Both the position numbers and the translations under genes were made by a program. Below are positions 26,571 to 32,219 of a stretch of 32,219 nucleotides of DNA, piece after piece (position 1 is the stretch's first letter; each line of letters opens with the position of its first letter). Source of the stretch: Candidatus Peribacteria bacterium. Its GTDB lineage: Bacteria; Patescibacteriota; Gracilibacteria; Peribacterales; Peribacteraceae. Location: positions 1 through 32,219 of the forward strand of contig JAQBQQ010000010.1 in NCBI GenBank assembly GCA_028286915.1, in the 5' to 3' direction. Under the pieces are notes generated by a model. The model was not told where the DNA came from and searched no databases. It worked only from the letters and a program-made list of their open reading frames with translations.

Positions 26571-26779
26571 GTACTCGCTTTTTATTCTATTAAAGCCATA
26601 TGTAGGTCTTGCTGCCCGCCAGACACTTTGTTATTGGCGTGCTCCATTAGGGTGATGTCAAAGATCGGAAACAGTAGGGGCAAAGGAGCCGCAAAGAGCG
26701 TTCATATTTACAAGAAGTGCGACCTGGAGGAGTGCCTATGAGCGATCATAAACACACTCCTCCGGGCAAATAATGCAGG
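26571..26779 (+). other. intergenic region with SD-sequestering hairpin and 11-aa ORF
   Basis: No ordinary gene is seen. A 12-bp stem (26723-26734 with 26755-26766, core GGAGGAGTG/CACTCCTCC, one T-G pair) encloses a 20-nt loop. Inside, an ORF of 11 codons (MSDHKHTPPGK, 26738-26773) starts four nt after GGAGGAGTGCCT. Its Shine-Dalgarno sequence is the left arm, and the Thr-Pro-Pro codons form the right arm. There is no T-tract after the stem, so it is not a standard terminator. The sequence before it (GGGGCAAAGGAGCCGCAAAGAGCG, 26677-26700) looks structured, but I could not match it to a known riboswitch. Confidence 0.4.
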
Positions 26780-27070
26780 TTACATTATTTTGGCATCGCT
26801 GGTTACAGGATAGGCTCCTTCAAGCTTTTCCAATGGAGTGGCAGATGTATCGTGTCCTTTAAAGGAATCGGCAATCATACCTTTAAACGCTTCACCCATT
26901 TTACGAAGAGAAGCCATTACATCAGGCATTTTTGGAGCAATATCCGGCGTTTTTGGAGCATCGAATTCCATTTCTGCCGTGGCGGACCGCCCCTTCATAT
27001 CTTCAAAAGGGGAAATATTGGCATCTTCGCGGCCTGTTCCGGAAAAAGGATCTGCTTTAATGTTGCGCAT
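26780..27070 (-). CDS. small hypothetical soluble protein
   Basis: The 96-aa product starts MRNIKADPFSGTGREDANIS, has a Pro/Asp-rich middle (DAPKTPDIAPKMPD), and a helical C-terminal part (VMASLRKMGEAFKGMIADSF). No signal peptide, membrane helix or known motif is present. The start at 27070 is chosen because the frame upstream of it reads as improbable protein; no good ribosome-binding site is visible. It could be a real small gene or a remnant. Confidence 0.45.
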   Translation of the reverse strand: MRNIKADPFSGTGREDANISPFEDMKGRSATAEMEFDAPKTPDIAPKMPDVMASLRKMGEAFKGMIADSFKGHDTSATPLEKLEGAYPVTSDAKIM

Positions 27071-27664
27071 AAAAAAGTGGGGAAAAGAGGGAAACAGAGA
27101 TTCCGCCACAAGACACAGAAGAAATCGCTCGGCCAATACGCACTAACGTACGGTAAAAAGCTGATTGGTCCTGATTCCCGAAGCGGTGACCGGGTGAATG
27201 TGTCGTGTTTTTTTGTGAGAGTTTCCAAATCGCGGAGGCCTGGTGGTCTGAGTGACAAAAAATTGCCTTAAGCGAGTTGGGAAGGATGTGGGCACGAATG
27301 TCGGGCCCTTCCTTTTGGCGGCTTGCCATGTTGTAAAAAAGTGGATGAGTTGGTAAAAGAAATAAAGTGGCCACGGTTTACTCTTCTTTTCGGGGAAGTC
27401 AAGGGTGCAATATAAAAACCAGGATTTCCCCGTATGATGGCCGAAACGGAAAAATTCTTTAAAAGAAAGCAAAAATGCAGCAGTTTTGAGCTAAGAATTT
27501 TTCAAAAAAATGCAGACATACTGCATAAAAATTTTAGATCCGCAGAAGCAATAGACAAAATCAGCTGATATCCAGCTGCATCTCAACTCTATATGAATGA
27601 CACAGTATTTGAAGATACCCTGACATTTTGGGCAGCTGTCATGGCAGAGTAAGGCGTAAGACCC
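27071..27664. other. roughly 600-nt region without a recognised gene
   Basis: Open frames here (for example 27143-27472 on the minus strand) have implausible composition and no ribosome-binding site, and I do not call them. No tRNA, rRNA, CRISPR or transposon end is recognisable. It may contain an uncharacterised RNA or promoter for the gene at 27070, but nothing specific can be supported. Confidence 0.4.
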
Positions 27665-27692
27665 TTGACATCCGGAAAGTGAGGAATAGAGT
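27665..27692 (+). promoter_or_regulatory. promoter of the APC-type transporter
   Basis: Consensus TTGACA (27665-27670), 16 nt, TAGAGT (27687-27692). Immediately upstream GCGTAAGA-CCC resembles the CTCTTAGA-CCC placed before the atpD -35 (5 of 8 positions plus the CCC). The ATG follows 56 nt downstream. Confidence 0.6.
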
Positions 27693-27748
27693 CCCGCAAA
27701 CTCTGATTTTACGTCACGGTCTTCTCTTTTTCTCTTTCCCTTTTCTCT

Positions 27749-29590
27749 ATGGAACAAGCCCACACGGCCTCTGCCCATCATCCACATGCTCATACAAAGC
27801 TGGGGCAGCTGTATGCCACCGCTATTAGCGGTAATGACATTATGAGTTCTTGTTTGTATGTATCGGGTATTGCCATTTTATTTGCCGGTATTTACGCACC
27901 ACTTATTCTTCTCTCCATTGGTGCCGTCTTGTTCCTATACAAAATGGTGTATATAGAAGTAGTCGAAGCACTCCCTGTGAACGGCGGTGCCTATAACTGC
28001 CTGCTCAATGCCACCTCTAAAACCGTTGCCGCTGTTGCCGGTGTTATGACTTTCCTTTCCTACGTAGCAACTGCTGTTATTTCCGCCAAAGTCGGTGTTG
28101 TATTTTTGCATTCCATTCTGCCCGCATCTGTCGATGCGTTTTTCGCCCCTTTCAGCTTTATAGGAGGTGATGCTGCAAATACAGCCATTATTGTCATTAC
28201 TGTTCTGGTACTTTTGGCCTTTGCCATTCTGGTTATAGGCGGCGTGAAAGATTCTGCAAAAGTAGCTTTTGGTATTTTTGCATTCCATCTCCTTATTCTC
28301 ACCAGTGTTGTTCTGTATGGTGCCTACTATGCGTTTATTCTGCATGGCGCTTCCCATTTTGCCGATAACTACGCCCAGACTGCCGGCGTTATTCGTGAAC
28401 ACGGGGGCATTGCCAAAACATTATTCTTTGCCTTCTCTGCCTGCCTCCTGGGCGTATCAGGTTTCGAATCTTCTGCCAACTTCGTAGAAGAACAGCAGCG
28501 CGGCGTGTTCCGCAAGACGCTTCGCAATATGTTATTGGGTGTCGTTATTTTCAACCCGCTCATCGCTCTTGTTATCCTGAACACTATCCCAATAGAAAGC
28601 GTAACAGAAGCAACAACCGACTACGTTCTTATTAACACATCTAAGGATTTGGGCGGCATGATCTTCCAGTACTTCGTAGTGATTGATGCCTTCCTGGTAC
28701 TCTGTGGTGCCGTTCTTACTTCCTATGTGGGCGTAAGCGGACTGCTCAACCGCATGAGCTCCGACGGCTGTCTGCCGAGTTTCTTCAATAAGGAAAACAA
28801 GAAAGGTTCCTTCCCGCGCATTATCATTACGTTCTTCCTGCTCTGCACATCCATTCTGGTTGCCACCAAGGGCAACACGCTGTCTCTGGCCGGCGTGTAC
28901 ACCATCGCCTTCCTTGGCGTCATGACATTGTTTGCTTTCGGTAACCTTGTTCTTAAAGAGGCGCGCAAAGACTTAAAGCGTACCTACCACGCCCCGCGCA
29001 TTGTGGCGCTTGTGGCTCTCATTTCCACGGCTGCAGGTATGATCGGCAATATTCTCATCAATCACCAGAACATTGTCTTTTTTGCCACGTACTTCGTGCC
29101 GGTCATGCTTATTGTACTGGTTATTATCTACGCGGATTTCGTTCTGCGGGGTCTCATGAGAATGTTCGGCAACATGTCGGGCATCAGCAAAGCCATTCAA
29201 AGATATTTTAGTGATATTACCGGCGGAAAGTATGTTGTCTTTATTCACCATGCCAACCGTCTGTACTCCGCGCTGGATTACCTGAACCGTAACGAGACCG
29301 GTCGTAACGTTACACTGGTGTACTGTAATAACGGCGCCATGGATACGGAAGATGACGACAAGAACTTCAAGGAAATTCAGGAGACTCTGCCGTACCTGGT
29401 AAAGGCGGGCTTTATGCCGCACATGACCGTGGACCTGAAGTACGTAGACAAGCCGTTCGGCCCGGAGACCATCGACAGCGTGTCCCGCGAAATGGGTATC
29501 CGCAAGAACCGTATCATGATTGGTTCCATCCATGATTTCCATGAGTTCGAATACGACGAACTGGGCGGCGTCCGCATTATTTTCGGCTAA
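27749..29590 (+). CDS. APC-superfamily amino acid permease with C-terminal Usp-like domain
   Basis: The 613-aa protein has a His-rich N-terminus (SAHHPHAHTK), about twelve transmembrane helices (residues about 20-480) and a soluble C-terminal domain of about 130 residues. The first helix, ATAISGNDIMSSCLYVSG, carries the unwound substrate-binding G-x-x-I/M-S-S type motif of APC transporters, and ACLLGVSGFESSANFVEEQQ matches the helix 6 GFE signature. The tail (GKYVVFIHHANRLYSALDYL, VTLVYCNN, MGIRKNRIMIGSIHDF) has the strand-helix order of universal-stress-protein folds, which can bind nucleotides. Substrate is probably an amino acid or amine, not specified by sequence. A terminator follows. 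Confidence 0.85.
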   Translation: MEQAHTASAHHPHAHTKLGQLYATAISGNDIMSSCLYVSGIAILFAGIYAPLILLSIGAVLFLYKMVYIEVVEALPVNGGAYNCLLNATSKTVAAVAGVMTFLSYVATAVISAKVGVVFLHSILPASVDAFFAPFSFIGGDAANTAIIVITVLVLLAFAILVIGGVKDSAKVAFGIFAFHLLILTSVVLYGAYYAFILHGASHFADNYAQTAGVIREHGGIAKTLFFAFSACLLGVSGFESSANFVEEQQRGVFRKTLRNMLLGVVIFNPLIALVILNTIPIESVTEATTDYVLINTSKDLGGMIFQYFVVIDAFLVLCGAVLTSYVGVSGLLNRMSSDGCLPSFFNKENKKGSFPRIIITFFLLCTSILVATKGNTLSLAGVYTIAFLGVMTLFAFGNLVLKEARKDLKRTYHAPRIVALVALISTAAGMIGNILINHQNIVFFATYFVPVMLIVLVIIYADFVLRGLMRMFGNMSGISKAIQRYFSDITGGKYVVFIHHANRLYSALDYLNRNETGRNVTLVYCNNGAMDTEDDDKNFKEIQETLPYLVKAGFMPHMTVDLKYVDKPFGPETIDSVSREMGIRKNRIMIGSIHDFHEFEYDELGGVRIIFG

Positions 29591-29613
29591 TTGAGCCGCT
29601 TGTAAGACTATAC

Positions 29614-29651
29614 AAAAAAAGCGTTTGCCGTTAGTGGCAAACGCTTTTTTT
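29614..29651 (+). terminator. intrinsic terminator after the APC transporter
   Basis: GCGTTTGCC-GTTAGT-GGCAAACGC is a perfect 9-bp stem extended by A7/T7 runs on the two sides, with a T-tract. It would work in both directions, but only the transporter lies in reach. Confidence 0.94.
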
Positions 29652-29805
29652 ATGTTCGCAGTGTGCCCGACCGCAAGTTATGCGGAGAATTTTCCGCCGT
29701 CGCATGAGTCAATCCTGCCGCAGCCAACAGGTACTATATGTGAATCGTTTTTATTTTGTCTATATTCGGTAGTACACTGTGAAATCTACTCCATTCCATC
29801 CGCAC

Positions 29806-30230
29806 GTATGCCAGCAAAAACAGCCGAGAAAAACCCGCAGAAACTACCTGCGCCATCTGTTGTCCTGTGTTCCCGCGGCTATTCGTTTGAAGACCGCCTG
29901 GAAGGAGTGACGGACTACGCCGAACGCAATAAAGTGAAGAAAGTCATTCTGCTCCACTGCCCGGAAAAAAAGCACAGCGAAAAGTTTGTGCAGGATATTC
30001 AGGAACATGCCGTGAAGCTGTTTGCCGCCACCAATAAAAAACTGCTCAAGCACGGCAAAAAGGAGCTCAAGTTTGAACTCCGGATGGAAGAAGGACTACT
30101 GGAGGACAACCTCAAAAAACTTCTGGCTAAAGAGAACGTGTCCGTGGTCTTCGTAGGTATGAAAATGCTGGATTACCGCCTGAGTGAAATCAAGAAACTG
30201 AAGACTGCCTTTTATTTTATGGGAAAGTAG
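29806..30230 (+). CDS. small basic protein, possibly Usp-like
   Basis: The 141-aa protein opens with a Lys/Pro-rich tail and then strand PSVVLCSRGYSFEDRLEG, a helix, KVKKVILLHCPEK, a long Lys-rich helix (EHAVKLFAATNKKLLKHGKK), ELKFELRMEEGLLEDNLKKL and NVSVVFVGMK. The alternating alpha/beta order with VILLH near the second strand and VVFVGMK near the end is reminiscent of universal stress proteins, but the ATP-binding G-x2-G-x9-G-S/T motif is missing, so this remains tentative. The ATG at 29806 is used; the frame extends upstream through the terminator of the previous gene, so an earlier start is unlikely. Confidence 0.6.
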
Positions 30231-30232
30231 AT

Positions 30233-30275
30233 AGTAGATAGCTGTGAGCTTTGAGCTATAAGCTGTAAGCCCAAT
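30233..30275. repeat. AGCT-rich imperfect direct repeats
   Basis: AGCTGTGAGC, TTTGAGCTATAAGC and TGTAAGC are imperfect copies of a 7-8-nt unit (AGCTATAAGC type) between the Usp-like gene and the terminator. No gene or known site is evident. Confidence 0.5.
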
Positions 30276-30294
30276 GATAGAAGCACAATAAAAT

Positions 30295-30325
30295 GACGGC
30301 CCCCGCGATGGGGGCCGTCTTGTTT
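30295..30325. terminator. bidirectional intrinsic terminator
   Basis: GACGGCCCCC-GCGAT-GGGGGCCGTC is a perfect 10-bp stem followed by TTGTTT on the + strand and ATTTTATT on the minus strand. It lies between converging genes and can end transcription of both the Usp-like gene and kup. Confidence 0.94.
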
Positions 30326-30374
30326 CCTGTACAGTGAAGTACAAGAAACGGGGTTTGATTGGTTGGTGGAAATT

Positions 30375-32219
30375 CTAGACCAATGTCAGTTCGGGAACGG
30401 GTGGCTTTGCCGGTTCTTCATAATAGTCCAGCTCAAGCTCGGGAAGAACGACTCGAACCCCATCCCGCGAGAACTCAACAGGGATGATTTCCTTGGAGAT
30501 GGCCGCGTCGTACTTGAGTCCGAAGAACTTCTGGGCAGGTGTGGACAACCGGAGCGTCAGCTTGAAGAGCATCAGCCGCAGCCGCGTAAACAAACCGACG
30601 TCCTCGCCTACGATGATGTCTTCTTCGCCAACCACGATAATCCAGCGGTCGGACGGGATGTTGATCCTACCCTGCCGCTGAAGCTCGTGAAGAGCGCCGC
30701 GAACATCAGGCGGTTCGGTGTAGCCGTACGTACCGGTGACGGAGACAATGTTGCGGCCGAGATCGGTCACTTGGAAGTTCTGTCCTCCTTCCGCCTCGGC
30801 CACCGAGACTTGGTGAACATGAAAGAACGTAACGTGTGCCGGGAGCACACCGTACTTCTTGAGGAAGATACGGAATGACGGCGGCAGAGTGGAATCCATG
30901 GACTGAATAGCACGTGAGCAAAGGAAAACGAACGCGCGGTCCGTCACTCCCAGCTTCCTCTTTCCGGTAACCAGCTGGTTAGCCACGGAAAGGCCATTAG
31001 ACGCAGATTCCCGCATGTCATCCAGCTTGTCGCGCAGTGCAACGAGCCAGCCGACCTTTTTGGGCCTGGTGCCTTCGTTGCCGAACACGCCGTCGTAAGT
31101 CTTGGCGATTTCAGTCCGGCCCCACTGCCAGGTAAGCATGATAGTCACGATCACGGCGGCGATTGCCACGGGCACATAACCGCCATGCGTAATCTTGAGC
31201 AGATTACTGGCAAAGAAGAGGACGTCCACGGCCATAATGGGCGTGCAGACAGCCAGAACTTTGAGAATGTTCCAGTTCCACCGATAATACGCCACGTATC
31301 CGAAGACCAGTGTCGTAATACCCATGGTGCCGGTGACGGCGATGCCGTAAGCCGCAGCCAGGTTACCTGCCGTGCGGAAGATCAAGGTGATCGTCACGCA
31401 GCCAAGGAACATGGACCAGTTGACGGCCGGAATGTACACCTGCCCCTCTGCTTCACGATTCGTGTATGTGACTTTGAACCGCGGGCAGAAGCCAAGTGCA
31501 ATTGCCTGCTTGATGATGGAGAACATCCCCGTGATGAGCGCCTGCGATGCGATGAACGCAGCAATCGCAGAGATGATCAGATCGACAGTGAGGATGATGC
31601 TATTTGTCAACACCCAGCCTTCGATCTGCGGAGTAAGTGCGTAGAACGTATTTGCCCGAGGGGGAATCCCTTTCTCGAGCATATAGCCGACCTGCCCTGC
31701 GTAATTACAGAGCAGACAAGGCAAAACCAAGTAGAACCACGAAAACATGACCGGCCGTCGGCCGGAAAGCTTTGGATCCAGACTCTGGCCTTCTTTGCTG
31801 TTCTGGCCTCCTCTGGCGAAGTGGCCGATGTCGGCATACTTCGCTTCTCCTCCGGTAATGGCCAAAACGACCACGCCGAGGATAACGAACGCGCCGAGAC
31901 CCGGGAATTGCATGACGAAATGATAGGCGTACATAGGATTGAACGCCTTGATCAACTCCGGATGGCGAACCATCCAAGGAATGCCTTTGATGGCAATCCA
32001 CGGGAACCAGACGAGCATCATGAACCAGCCGAAAAGGCTGCCCACCTTGCTGGTTCCACGCCATTGCGCTTTGAAGAGGATGAAAAGACTGACCAGCGTA
32101 GCAATCACTGCCCAGGATTCACCCAGCGGTTCGTACGCACCCAACATACTGATGGGCGGCGTAATGACACCGTCAGCAGCCAAAAGACCGGCAGCTGCCA
32201 CGACCAGATATCCAATGAA
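30375..32219 (-). CDS. kup: Kup-type potassium transporter (N-terminus outside window)
   Basis: Kup proteins import K+ across the cytoplasmic membrane, probably with H+. The visible 614 aa begin in a transmembrane helix at the edge (FIGYLVVAAAGLLAADGVIT, then PPISMLGAYEPLG), matching the conserved DGVITPxISVLSAxEG block. About nine more helices follow, with the family phrases ERGIPPRANTFYALTP-like KGIPPRANTFYALTP, IASQALITGMFSIIKQAIAL and LAAAYGIAVTGTMGITTLVF. A cytoplasmic C-terminal domain of about 230 residues (from about RTEIAKTYDG) ends PAKPPVPELTLV. The first methionine and promoter lie beyond 32219. It is more G+C-rich than its neighbours. Confidence 0.93.
   Translation of the reverse strand, partial: FIGYLVVAAAGLLAADGVITPPISMLGAYEPLGESWAVIATLVSLFILFKAQWRGTSKVGSLFGWFMMLVWFPWIAIKGIPWMVRHPELIKAFNPMYAYHFVMQFPGLGAFVILGVVVLAITGGEAKYADIGHFARGGQNSKEGQSLDPKLSGRRPVMFSWFYLVLPCLLCNYAGQVGYMLEKGIPPRANTFYALTPQIEGWVLTNSIILTVDLIISAIAAFIASQALITGMFSIIKQAIALGFCPRFKVTYTNREAEGQVYIPAVNWSMFLGCVTITLIFRTAGNLAAAYGIAVTGTMGITTLVFGYVAYYRWNWNILKVLAVCTPIMAVDVLFFASNLLKITHGGYVPVAIAAVIVTIMLTWQWGRTEIAKTYDGVFGNEGTRPKKVGWLVALRDKLDDMRESASNGLSVANQLVTGKRKLGVTDRAFVFLCSRAIQSMDSTLPPSFRIFLKKYGVLPAHVTFFHVHQVSVAEAEGGQNFQVTDLGRNIVSVTGTYGYTEPPDVRGALHELQRQGRINIPSDRWIIVVGEEDIIVGEDVGLFTRLRLMLFKLTLRLSTPAQKFFGLKYDAAISKEIIPVEFSRDGVRVVLPELELDYYEEPAKPPVPELTLV

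Noticed and set aside
26640-26770. Possible c-di-GMP (GEMM) or other riboswitch, suggested by GGGGCAAAGGAGCCGCAAAG
   Set aside because: The conserved core segments of the class are not in order and no downstream gene on that strand is in reach.
27143-27472. 109-codon ORF on the minus strand
   Set aside because: Rich in rare-looking residues, no start signal, no family, and it overlaps another open frame; probably noncoding.

Overview
This 32.2-kb window comes from a compact bacterial chromosome. The best guess is a candidate-phyla (Patescibacteria/CPR-like) bacterium, with low to moderate confidence because no ribosomal RNA or ribosomal protein gene is present to place it. Pointers in that direction are weak or absent Shine-Dalgarno sequences at most genes, a very short AtpH, many small orphan proteins and structured intergenic repeats. 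TGA is used as a stop, several times inside ATGA overlaps, so the code is standard and the TGA=Gly lineages (Gracilibacteria, Absconditabacteria) are unlikely.

Layout. Positions 1-449 hold the start of a dprA gene that leaves the left edge. A tRNA-Thr(CGU) with encoded CCA follows at 741-816. Positions 870-4950 are visibly A+T-richer and look like accessory DNA: a two-HKD phospholipase D-like protein with a small overlapping upstream gene, a minimal HAD protein, and two orphan proteins. A repeat with two identical 36-nt copies and one diverged copy brackets the HAD gene and the 354-aa orphan one by one, like cassette borders. Positions 5077-9580 encode exported or membrane proteins: a vanadium-haloperoxidase/PAP2-type enzyme, a small secreted protein, and a bactofilin-like beta-helix membrane protein. 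A PepSY protein lies opposite. Positions 10282-15059 form a tight + strand cluster of phosphoesterase, DUF2127 membrane protein, YkuE-like metallophosphoesterase and CopA-type copper ATPase. An inositol-monophosphatase-family gene with a probably leaderless promoter follows.

Positions 17281-24170 on the minus strand hold a complete F-type ATP synthase locus in the order atpD-C-Z-B-E-F-H-A-G. The ring residues argue for H+ rather than Na+. AtpH lacks most of its N-terminal domain and AtpE has a signal-like leader. Promoters in front of atpD, atpE and two divergent small membrane-protein genes share an exact octamer, CTCTTAGA, placed 3 nt upstream of a TTG-type -35 box. This suggests a common regulator or an unusual promoter module.

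Positions 25438-26570 (minus) are a self-contained micro-operon of four small single-helix membrane proteins with a consensus -35, a structured leader, good ribosome-binding sites, two stop/start overlaps and a strong terminator. Its first two products are diverged paralogues sharing CPLAR and SGD motifs. I do not recognise the family, and it is the best candidate for an undescribed system. The right end carries an APC-family transporter with a Usp-like C-terminal domain, a small possibly Usp-like protein, and most of a Kup potassium transporter that leaves the right edge.
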